A DNA stretch of 5,047 nucleotides from Bacteroidota bacterium. GTDB taxonomy: Bacteria > Bacteroidota > Bacteroidia > UKL13-3. This document shows, in pieces, positions 1 to 5,047 of this stretch (positions are counted from its first letter, which is position 1; every line of letters begins with the position of its first letter). Location: assembly GCA_947460565.1 (NCBI GenBank), contig CANHJJ010000171.1, positions 1 to 5,047 on the forward strand. The letters are read 5' to 3'. A program made the translations under genes and the position numbers. The notes under the pieces were generated by a model, which saw nothing but the letters and a program-made list of their open reading frames with translations, did no database searches and had not been told where the DNA came from.

Positions 1-164
1 GCTTTAAACTCAATTGTTTTAGCTCTAAGTTCATCATTACTTAAACGACTTAATGTCCTATATTCTGTATTTATCGACTCCACCCTGGGGTATAAGGGCT
101 TCAAGTCTCTTTCAGACTTACTACCGAAAATCTTTGTTAATCCTTTAAATAAACTATCTAACAT
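1..164 (-). CDS. secA: SecA, preprotein translocase ATPase, N-terminal fragment (partial, runs off left edge)
   Basis: SecA is the cytosolic ATPase that pushes unfolded preproteins through the SecYEG channel. Only the first 54 complete codons are present, read from an ATG at 164-162. The peptide starts MLDSLFKGLTKIFGSKSERD and later contains LSNDELRAKT (residues 41-50) followed by IEFK. The short hydrophobic/basic start, the FGSKSERDLK segment and the LSxDELRxKTxEFK segment together are the usual N-terminus of bacterial SecA, just before nucleotide-binding domain 1. The Walker motifs and the remaining domains lie outside the window. No Shine-Dalgarno sequence precedes the start (AATTAGAT before ATG), as is usual in Bacteroidota. 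The gene follows proS on the same strand after a gap of about 190 nt, so it probably has its own promoter. Identification rests on the N-terminal motif alone. Confidence 0.88.
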   Translation of the reverse strand, partial: MLDSLFKGLTKIFGSKSERDLKPLYPRVESINTEYRTLSRLSNDELRAKTIEFK

Positions 165-183
165 ATCTAATTATTTTGTCTTG

Positions 184-211
184 AAAACGTATTAAAATCA
201 AGGGCGGTAAA
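184..211 (-). promoter_or_regulatory. Candidate secA promoter (Bacteroidota-type -7 and weak -33)
   Basis: On the minus strand TACGTTTT (191-184) matches the Bacteroidota -7 consensus TAnnTTTG except for the last base. A TTT preceding it by 17 nt (211-209) could be a weak -33 element. The position would give a short leader before the secA ATG at 164. The region is AT-rich and such matches arise by chance, so this is tentative. Confidence 0.3.
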
Positions 212-227
212 AATAAGGTTTTTGCCC
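202..227 (-). other. Small hairpin-forming inverted repeat upstream of secA
   Basis: GGGC at 202-205 pairs with GCCC at 224-227, and AAAAA at 209-213 pairs with TTTTT at 219-223. The loop has 5 nt and there is a 3-nt bulge (206-208). It overlaps the candidate -33 position of the secA promoter. It could be an operator, a weak attenuator for proS read-through, or chance. No long U-run follows it on the minus strand, so it is not a classical terminator. Confidence 0.25.
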
Positions 228-280
228 AATTTACCTAAGTATTTATTGAAGATTTAGCTCAATAAAACTTTCTCGTAGAG

Positions 281-319
281 TCATAAATAAAGCCAAAAGC
301 AATTTATAGACAGTTTGGC
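281..319 (-). terminator. Possible rho-independent terminator of proS
   Basis: On the minus strand GCCAAA (319-314) and TTTGGC (297-292) form a perfect 6-bp stem with a 16-nt loop, followed at once by the T-rich run TTTATTTATG (291-282). It starts about 40 nt after the proS stop, a suitable place for a terminator. The stem is short and the loop long, so it is weak. The alternative is that proS and secA are partly co-transcribed. Confidence 0.35.
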
Positions 320-357
320 AGATGGACAATTATTTAGGGAAAAGCAATAATAATTAA

Positions 358-1839
358 CTAATAAGCCTTAGCGAATAACACCCTTTGTTTTGAAGGATTT
401 CCTGAAAAAATACATTTACCCTCTTCCAACACACTATCCAAAGGTATGCAACGAATGGTAGCCTTGGTTTCTTCTTTAATTTTAGCTTCAGTTTCACTGG
501 TTCCATCCCAATGCGCCAATATAAATCCTGGCTTATTTTCTAGCACATGTTTGAACTCTTCCCAAGTATTAACTGTTGTGATATTCTCAACTCTAAAGTC
601 CAAGGCCTTTTGATAGATATTTTGTTGTATTTGGGTCAATAAATGTTCAATTTTATGAACCAAATCAATCTCAGCCATCACTTGTTTTTCCTTGGTATCT
701 CTTCTTGCTACTTCCACAGTTTGATTTTGCACATCTCTTGGGCCAATAGCTATTCTAACTGGCACACCTTTCAATTCATATTCTGCAAATTTAAACCCTG
801 GAGATTGTCCTTCTCTGTCATCTAACTTCACTGAAATTCCTTTTGACTTAAGTGCTTTGGCATACTCTCTTGCTTTTTCGAGTACAGCCATTTTCTCTTC
901 TTCTTTTCTAAAAATAGGCACAATTACGACTTGAATAGGCGCTAATTTTGGAGGCAAAACCAATCCCTCATCATCGCTATGGCTCATGATAAGGGCACCC
1001 ATCAAACGGGTTGAAACGCCCCAGCTTGTTGCCCACACGTAATCTTTTTTATTTTCTTTGCTAACAAATTTCACATCAAAGGCTTTTGCAAAATTTTGTC
1101 CTAAAAAGTGTGAAGTACCCATTTGAAGCGCTTTTCCATCTTGCATCAATCCTTCTATACAAAAAGTTTCATCCGCACCTGCAAATCTTTCATTCTCTGT
1201 TTTAACACCTTTTATAACAGGCACAGCCATAAAATTTTCTGCAAAATCAGCGTATACCTCTAACATTTGTTTGGTTTCAACAAGTGCTTCTTCTTTGGTA
1301 GCATGGGCTGTATGTCCCTCTTGCCAGAGAAACTCAGCTGTTCTAAGAAACAATCTAGTTCTCATTTCCCATCTTACCACATTAGCCCATTGGTTGATCA
1401 AAATAGGCAAATCACGGTAAGATTGAATCCAATCGCGATAGGTATTCCAAATAATAGCCTCACTAGTAGGCCTTACAATTAGCTCTTCTTCTAATTTAGC
1501 TTCCGGATCCACCATCAATTTACCTTTATTATCAGGGTCGGTTTTCAAACGATAATGTGTAACAATAGCACATTCCTTGGCAAAACCTTCAGCATTTTTC
1601 TCTTCAGCTTCAAACAAACTCTTTGGCACAAACAAGGGGAAGTAAGCATTTTGATGTCCCGTTTCTTTAAACTGTTTATCAAGTTCCGCTTGCATTTTTT
1701 CCCAAATGGCATAACCATAGGGCTTAATAACCATGCAACCCTTTACAGCAGAATGCTCTGCCAAATCAGCTTGTTTTACCAAATTATTATACCATTCCGA
1801 ATAATTTTCGCTACGTTTTACTTTTTTTATTTCGACCAT
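358..1839 (-). CDS. proS: Prolyl-tRNA synthetase, eukaryote/archaea-type (ProS type 3)
   Basis: A cytosolic class II aminoacyl-tRNA synthetase that joins proline to tRNA-Pro using ATP. The 493 residues are full length for the short archaeal/eukaryotic-like form, which lacks the INS editing domain inserted in the usual bacterial enzyme. Visible parts in order: N-terminal KRSENYSEWYNNLVKQADLA (8-27); motif 1 region GYAIWEKMQ to FPLFVP (42-72); proline-site RPTSE (123-127); motif 2 VRWEMRTR (155-162) with its loop RTAEFLWQEGHTAH (166-179); GTSHFLGQNFAKAF (241-254); motif 3 WGVSTRLMGALIMSHSDDEG (273-292), with the ATP-binding Arg at about 278; anticodon-binding domain from PIQVVIVPIF (301-310); and the C-terminal domain ending KQRVLFAKAY. 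In archaeal and eukaryotic relatives the C-terminal domain has a Cys zinc site; here only Cys464 and Cys476 remain (CIFSG), so zinc binding is probably lost. The ATG at 1839-1837 gives the expected N-terminus. The gene diverges from the lipoprotein operon, and I found no clear promoter for it. Confidence 0.97.
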   Translation of the reverse strand: MVEIKKVKRSENYSEWYNNLVKQADLAEHSAVKGCMVIKPYGYAIWEKMQAELDKQFKETGHQNAYFPLFVPKSLFEAEEKNAEGFAKECAIVTHYRLKTDPDNKGKLMVDPEAKLEEELIVRPTSEAIIWNTYRDWIQSYRDLPILINQWANVVRWEMRTRLFLRTAEFLWQEGHTAHATKEEALVETKQMLEVYADFAENFMAVPVIKGVKTENERFAGADETFCIEGLMQDGKALQMGTSHFLGQNFAKAFDVKFVSKENKKDYVWATSWGVSTRLMGALIMSHSDDEGLVLPPKLAPIQVVIVPIFRKEEEKMAVLEKAREYAKALKSKGISVKLDDREGQSPGFKFAEYELKGVPVRIAIGPRDVQNQTVEVARRDTKEKQVMAEIDLVHKIEHLLTQIQQNIYQKALDFRVENITTVNTWEEFKHVLENKPGFILAHWDGTSETEAKIKEETKATIRCIPLDSVLEEGKCIFSGNPSKQRVLFAKAY

Positions 1840-1946
1840 ATCAGGCGCAAATTAATTTAATTCTTAATGAATTTAAAGCCTATTTACTTTCAGTCTCTTT
1901 TAGTAATCGAAAAATAAAAAAATGGAACGGTATTTGTATTTTGCTA

Positions 1947-1984
1947 AGCAATTAAAAATCAGTATTATTTTTTTACAGCAATTA
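1947..1984. repeat. Paired AGCAATTA motifs in the divergent promoter region
   Basis: AGCAATTA occurs at 1947-1954 and 1977-1984, start to start exactly 30 bp, about three helical turns. Each copy is part of a small inverted repeat: TTGCT-A-AGCAA at 1941-1951, and CAGCA-ATTA-TGCTG at 1976-1989. The second ends about 10 bp before the -7 element of the rightward promoter. This could be a pair of operator half-sites, but 8-mer repeats are not rare in AT-rich DNA. Apart from these and the promoter, nothing else stands out in the 189-nt gap 1840-2028. Confidence 0.3.
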
Positions 1985-1999
1985 TGCTGAAATATCGTT

Positions 2000-2007
2000 T
2001 ATTTTTG
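2000..2007 (+). promoter_or_regulatory. -7 promoter element for the lipoprotein/barrel operon
   Basis: TATTTTTG is an exact match to the Bacteroidota -7 consensus TAnnTTTG and ends 21 nt before the ATG at 2029. Transcription would start near 2013, giving a leader of about 15 nt. No TTG is present at the expected -33 distance; only T-rich sequence (1966-1974) lies in that area. The leader is A/T-rich without a Shine-Dalgarno sequence, as usual in this phylum. Confidence 0.45.
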
Positions 2008-2028
2008 AAAGTATAAAATTATAGCACC

Positions 2029-3291
2029 ATGAATAACTTACGAATTTTAACAATTGTATTATTTACAAGCTTTTTAGCAGCTTGTGGTACTGTTCAAAAT
2101 AAATACCAACTAGGAGATGATGATGCCTATTTTTCAAGGAAACAATCTGGAAAACAAGTCATCATTACGCCTGATGTAGATATTAATAAAATCATGCAAC
2201 AATACCCTTCAAAAGTTAACGAAGGAACTTTTGATAACAGGCCTACTGAAGCCAACCCCAATGCAGCATTAGCATATGGAAAATACAAAGCAGATACAGA
2301 CTCTTTGTATAAGAAAAATCCGCAATTAGCCACCAATTACAACCCTTACAAAGCTCCTGTATTTGATGAGCGTGAAGAAGCAAGACGTCTGAGAAGATTA
2401 AATAATTTATACAACAATAATTATTCTAATTCTTCTTGGGGTTATAATAATTACAACAATTATGGATGGAACAATTATGGATATAACCGATGGAATAGCT
2501 ATTCACCAAGCTGGAGTTTTGGCTTTGGTATGAGTCCGTTTAACAATTTCGGTTACGGATTTGGCTATAACGCAGGTTGGGGTAATAACAATTTTTACAA
2601 TCCTTATAACAATTATGGATGGGGGGGGGCTTATTTCAGCCCTTTTAACAATTATGGTTACAATCCATTTTATGGCGGTTACAACTCATATTATGGAGGA
2701 TACAACCCATATTATGGCTCATATTATCCTTATTACAATCCTGTAATAATTGAAAATAAACCATCTGGCCCAGCTCCTATCAATCGCCCTAGGGTTATGA
2801 GCGGTTCAGACATACCACCCACAAGCAATGGAGTTGTTGGCGGTGTTAACGCAACACCCAGACCAGGACAACTATTGGAAAGAGGTTCTGTGCCTGCTAC
2901 AGATGTAAATACCTTGCCATCTCAATCATATAACAATGGAGGAGCAACTTTAAAAAGGGACGAGTCCGGCACCTACCAATATAGTCCTCCAACTAATTAC
3001 AACAGAGCAACCGGTGCAACAGAAACACCAAATTACAATAATTATTCTGGTTATAGTAGAGACAATCAGCCCAGCGCACCCTCATTTCGTAGTGACAATA
3101 ATGTAACACCTAGCGAACAAAGGAATAATAACTATCAAAATAATCAACAACAAACCCCTACTTACAATAAACAATACCAACAACCAGAAAACAATTATTC
3201 TCGTCCCAGTTACAGTGCTCCAGCATTTTCAGTTCCATCGGCACCAAGAAATGGCGGTGGAGGAGGCGGAGGTTCAAGACCTAGAATGTAA
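2029..3291 (+). CDS. Putative lipoprotein with Tyr/Asn/Gly-rich low-complexity region (function unknown)
   Basis: A 420-residue predicted lipoprotein that I cannot assign to a named family. Residues 1-18 form a lipoprotein signal peptide with a hydrophobic core (LRILTIVLFTSFL) and lipobox LAAC, so Cys19 should be lipidated and the protein anchored in the envelope. A more ordinary segment follows (about 20-125), with an acidic DDDAYFS motif (30-36) resembling the DDxYxS motif of other Bacteroidota lipoproteins, and a basic stretch EEARRLRRLNNLY (116-128). Residues 129-238 are extremely rich in Tyr, Asn, Gly, Trp and Phe, including three GYNxxYG heptads (210-230). Residues 245-420 are Pro/Ser/Thr- then Asn/Gln-rich and end in seven glycines and SRPRM. 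No enzyme motif is seen. The composition suggests a disordered or self-associating envelope protein. The residues after Cys19 (GTVQN) lack the acidic/lysine surface-export signal of some Bacteroidota lipoproteins, so the leaflet is uncertain. The gene probably forms an operon with the barrel gene 17 nt downstream. A G9 run lies at codons 198-201. Confidence 0.85.
   Translation: MNNLRILTIVLFTSFLAACGTVQNKYQLGDDDAYFSRKQSGKQVIITPDVDINKIMQQYPSKVNEGTFDNRPTEANPNAALAYGKYKADTDSLYKKNPQLATNYNPYKAPVFDEREEARRLRRLNNLYNNNYSNSSWGYNNYNNYGWNNYGYNRWNSYSPSWSFGFGMSPFNNFGYGFGYNAGWGNNNFYNPYNNYGWGGAYFSPFNNYGYNPFYGGYNSYYGGYNPYYGSYYPYYNPVIIENKPSGPAPINRPRVMSGSDIPPTSNGVVGGVNATPRPGQLLERGSVPATDVNTLPSQSYNNGGATLKRDESGTYQYSPPTNYNRATGATETPNYNNYSGYSRDNQPSAPSFRSDNNVTPSEQRNNNYQNNQQQTPTYNKQYQQPENNYSRPSYSAPAFSVPSAPRNGGGGGGGSRPRM
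2621..2629 (+). repeat. Homopolymeric G9 tract inside the lipoprotein gene
   Basis: Nine consecutive G fall in codons 198-201 (TGG GGG GGG GCT, Trp-Gly-Gly-Ala). Trp-Gly-Gly could be encoded with interrupted codons, as the Gly7 stretch near the C-terminus is, so this run is not forced by the protein. One extra G would lead to a stop at 2646-2648 (about 206 residues). One fewer would lead to a stop at 2744-2746 (about 238 residues). It is a candidate slipped-strand site, or a place where sequencing could be wrong. Confidence 0.9.
2656..2718 (+). repeat. Three tandem 21-bp units encoding GYN(P/S)(F/Y)YG heptads
   Basis: Units at 2656-2676, 2677-2697 and 2698-2718 encode GYNPFYG, GYNSYYG and GYNPYYG (residues 210-230). 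A degenerate SYYPYYN follows. The units differ at several third-codon and a few other positions, so the array is diverged rather than freshly duplicated. It is the most regular part of the Y/N/G-rich region. Confidence 0.85.
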
Positions 3292-3308
3292 AATCAATTA
3301 ATAATTAT

Positions 3309-4775
3309 ATGAAAAAGTTAGTAGTAGCAATCACTTTATTAATAGCTACATGGAAGGGCTTCGCTCAAAATGTAGAAGACATTGTAAGAATATCTAAGAC
3401 AGATGCCATTGGTTCAACTAGGGTTTTAGGTGCTGGAGGAGCTTGGGGGGCTGTAGGAGCAGATTTATCTTCCACATCAATCAACCCTGCAGGTTTAGGA
3501 TTTTATAGAAGGAATGAACTCTTAGGTTCAATGGCTGTAACAGCAAATTATGCAGATGCAACTTTTTTAGGTAGCCTAAGAAATGATAGCAGGACAAATT
3601 TCAACATTCCCAATATTGGTGCTGTTTTTAGTTATGTAAATCAAGAAAGAGGTAAAGATGCCAAAACGGGTTGGATAAGTGCATCATTTGCAGTGGGAAT
3701 GAATCGACTTGCTGATTTTCAGCAAAACACTTACTATTCTGGAGTTAGCAAAAACAACTCTTTTGGGGATTATACGGCAATACAAGCCAATGGAAAAGAC
3801 ACAAATAATTTGAATGATATTCAGAATTTGGCTTGGAGAACCTACCTAATCAATAATACACCCAATAAAAGTGATAGTTTTGATTCTTGGTTCGGAAGAA
3901 ATAACGATAAAAACTATTCTGTAAACCAAGCAAAATCGACCCAATTGAGAGGAAATATGAATGAATGGTACTTTGGCTTGGGTAGTAATATAAGTAATTT
4001 TTTATACTTGGGTGCAAGTGTGGTTTTGAATACAACCAATATGACAATTAACTCTACCTTCACTGAAGATGTAAAATCTAAATCTATTTCTACAAATCCA
4101 TATACAAGTAATGTATTTAATTCATCTGTAAATACAACAGGATCGGGAATTGGTGGTAGATTTGGTATAATAATCAGTCCAATTGACTACTTTAGATTTG
4201 GATTATCTTATCAAACACCTATTAGGGTAAATTTAATAGACATATATAGTTTTTCAAACACGACAGAATTTAGCACAAAATCTCTTTCTGCATCTACAGG
4301 AGATATAAATAGTACTTATCAAATTATAACACCAGGCAAACTGACTTTAAGTGGCGTGATAATGATACCACAACATGGTTTTATTTCTGCCGATTATGAA
4401 ATGATTGATTATAGGGATGGTCAAATTAAATCAACCGAATTTCAGAATTACTTTGATCCAATTAATGCGAGTGCCAGACAAAATTTAACGCAAGCAAATA
4501 ATTTAAGAATTGGAGGTGAATACCGTTGGGATAATTATAGGTTCAGAGCCGGGTACAATTTATATAATTCTCCATATGCGGATGACCACAAAAGCATAAA
4601 ACAGCAGTCAATTTCAGCTGGTTTGGGAATGCTTTGGGGCAACGGCTATTTTATTGATGCTGCATGTATTAGATCATGGGGCACAGTATATAACAGTCCA
4701 TATGATGTTAAACAATCTTCACAAATTGATTTAACCAAATATACATTTATGTTGTCGGGAGGTATAAGATTCTAG
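3309..4775 (+). CDS. FadL/OmpP1/TodX-family outer-membrane beta-barrel protein
   Basis: A predicted outer-membrane channel of the FadL/OmpP1/TodX family, whose studied members carry hydrophobic substrates such as long-chain fatty acids or aromatic compounds across the outer membrane. The 488 residues start with a Sec signal peptide (MKKLVVAITLLIATWKGFA, likely cut before Gln20). The family's N-terminal signature follows: GAGGAWGAVGADLSS (41-55) and NPAGLGFYRRNE (59-70). Later family-like strands are IGGRFGIIISPIDYFRFGLS (281-300) with YQTP, TPGKLTLSG (341-349), FISADYEMIDYRDG (358-371), and LRIGGEYRWDNYRFRAGYN (399-417) with SPYADDHK. The protein ends TFMLSGGIRF, with the C-terminal Phe expected of a BAM-inserted barrel. 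Residues 140-215 form an Asn/Ser/Asp-rich stretch, probably extracellular loops. The substrate cannot be told. The 17-nt gap to the lipoprotein gene, with no terminator between, suggests shared transcription. Transcription should end at the palindrome at 4797-4826. Confidence 0.87.
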   Translation: MKKLVVAITLLIATWKGFAQNVEDIVRISKTDAIGSTRVLGAGGAWGAVGADLSSTSINPAGLGFYRRNELLGSMAVTANYADATFLGSLRNDSRTNFNIPNIGAVFSYVNQERGKDAKTGWISASFAVGMNRLADFQQNTYYSGVSKNNSFGDYTAIQANGKDTNNLNDIQNLAWRTYLINNTPNKSDSFDSWFGRNNDKNYSVNQAKSTQLRGNMNEWYFGLGSNISNFLYLGASVVLNTTNMTINSTFTEDVKSKSISTNPYTSNVFNSSVNTTGSGIGGRFGIIISPIDYFRFGLSYQTPIRVNLIDIYSFSNTTEFSTKSLSASTGDINSTYQIITPGKLTLSGVIMIPQHGFISADYEMIDYRDGQIKSTEFQNYFDPINASARQNLTQANNLRIGGEYRWDNYRFRAGYNLYNSPYADDHKSIKQQSISAGLGMLWGNGYFIDAACIRSWGTVYNSPYDVKQSSQIDLTKYTFMLSGGIRF

Positions 4776-4793
4776 AAATCAAATAAGATCCAC

Positions 4794-4834
4794 AAAAAAA
4801 AGCCATTCAAATTTGAATGGCTTTTTAAATTTTT
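4794..4834. terminator. Bidirectional rho-independent terminator between convergent genes
   Basis: AGCCATTCAAATTTGAATGG plus CT (4801-4822) is a perfect palindrome. With flanking A and T bases it extends to 4797-4826. The plus strand has TTTTT (4822-4826) and a further TTTTT (4830-4834) after the stem; the minus strand has a run of eight T (4801-4794). It lies between the barrel stop (4775) and the stop of the minus-strand gene (4848), so it can end transcription from both sides. Confidence 0.93.
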
Positions 4835-4847
4835 ATATCTGCCATAA

Positions 4848-5047
4848 TTAAGATTGTTTTGAAAGTAAATTTTCTACAGTAGTCTTTGAGAGTTCAACTT
4901 TTTTATCGAGACTCTCGTAAACTGAATTTTTACTCTGAAACTCTGGTACAATCTCTTTCATTTTAGCAACAATAGCCATTTGATTTTGTTTGTTATATAA
5001 ACCTAATAAGTCATTGGTAGATCTTAGCACTTCTTGGAAATTATACA
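4848..5047 (-). CDS. C-terminal fragment, probable CapD/FlaA1-type polysaccharide biosynthesis protein (partial, runs off right edge)
   Basis: The frame is open from the right edge to a TAA at 4850-4848. It gives about 65 residues beginning YNFQEVLRSTNDLLGLYNKQ and including VAKMKEIVPEFQSKNSVYE. This resembles the C-terminus of Bacteroidota polysaccharide-biosynthesis proteins of the CapD/FlaA1/WbpM group, extended SDR enzymes that dehydrate or epimerise UDP-sugars for capsule, O-antigen or glycan synthesis. In that group the chain ends with a helix and a (L/M)KE(I/L)VPE(F/Y) motif. The Rossmann fold and catalytic residues are outside the window, so the assignment rests on my recognition of this tail. 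A GTG at 5030-5028 could be read as a start, but the frame stays open upstream and a 60-residue protein is unlikely. The gene converges on the barrel gene, with a shared terminator between. Confidence 0.6.
   Translation of the reverse strand, partial: YNFQEVLRSTNDLLGLYNKQNQMAIVAKMKEIVPEFQSKNSVYESLDKKVELSKTTVENLLSKQS

Noticed and set aside
643..825. Plus-strand open frame of 60 codons opposite proS
   Set aside because: It lies fully antisense to proS, a certain gene, and its translation has no recognisable motif.
1267..1482. Plus-strand open frame of 71 codons opposite proS
   Set aside because: It is antisense to the conserved catalytic core of proS, so it is a shadow frame.
1555..1860. Plus-strand open frame of 101 codons overlapping the proS start
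   Set aside because: It is Phe/Ile-rich because it mirrors Lys/Glu codons of proS, and it has no start context or family likeness.
2127..2336. Minus-strand open frame of 69 codons inside the lipoprotein gene
   Set aside because: It is antisense to the lipoprotein coding region and has no supporting signal.
2656..2718. Short tandem repeats considered as a CRISPR array
   Set aside because: The 21-bp units are directly adjacent without spacers, in frame, and encode heptapeptides.
2561..2746. Plus-strand +1-frame open stretch of 61 codons inside the lipoprotein gene
   Set aside because: Its Ile/Thr/Met-rich product comes from reading Tyr/Asn codons out of frame. It matters only because it sets the stop reached after a -1 slip at the G9 tract.
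3445..3450. G6 run at the start of the barrel gene as a second slippage site
   Set aside because: Six G encoding part of the conserved GAWGA signature is short and explained by the Trp-Gly codons.
3850..4047. Minus-strand open frame of 65 codons inside the barrel gene
   Set aside because: It is antisense to the FadL-like gene, and its Tyr/Ser-rich product follows from the complement of that gene's codons.
1..5047. Search for a new defence, mobile or biosynthetic system
   Set aside because: There is no transposase, integrase, nuclease, toxin-antitoxin pair, terminal inverted repeat or tRNA-linked attachment site. Every gene is housekeeping or envelope-related.

Overview
The window looks like chromosome of a low-GC member of the Bacteroidota. 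The reasons are a eukaryote/archaea-type prolyl-tRNA synthetase of the form Bacteroidota use, AT-rich start regions without Shine-Dalgarno sequences, a perfect TAnnTTTG-type -7 promoter element, a FadL/OmpP1-like barrel with the GGAxGAxGxDxSSxSxNPAGLG signature typical of this phylum, and a Tyr/Asn/Gly-rich lipoprotein. No finer placement is possible from 5 kb.

Layout from left to right. (1) 1-164, minus strand: the first 54 codons of secA, the preprotein translocase ATPase, running off the left edge. (2) 165-357: a gap with a candidate secA promoter, a small hairpin and a possible proS terminator. (3) 358-1839, minus: complete proS. (4) 1840-2028: a divergent intergenic region with a good promoter for the rightward genes and a pair of short repeated motifs. 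(5) 2029-3291, plus: a 420-residue lipoprotein with a low-complexity Y/N/G-rich middle, three heptapeptide repeats and an in-frame run of nine G. (6) 3309-4775, plus: a 488-residue FadL/OmpP1-type outer-membrane barrel, only 17 nt downstream and probably in the same operon. (7) 4794-4834: a strong bidirectional terminator. (8) 4848-5047, minus: the C-terminal end of a gene that probably encodes a CapD/FlaA1-type nucleotide-sugar dehydratase/epimerase, running off the right edge.

Two housekeeping genes (protein export and tRNA charging) point left, and a two-gene cell-envelope operon points right. A shared role for the lipoprotein and the barrel is an inference from spacing and predicted location. 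There is no mobile element, tRNA, rRNA or CRISPR array, and I see no convincing undescribed system. The most unusual signal is the G9 tract inside the lipoprotein gene: a one-base slip in either direction would truncate the protein, so it is a candidate phase-variable site.
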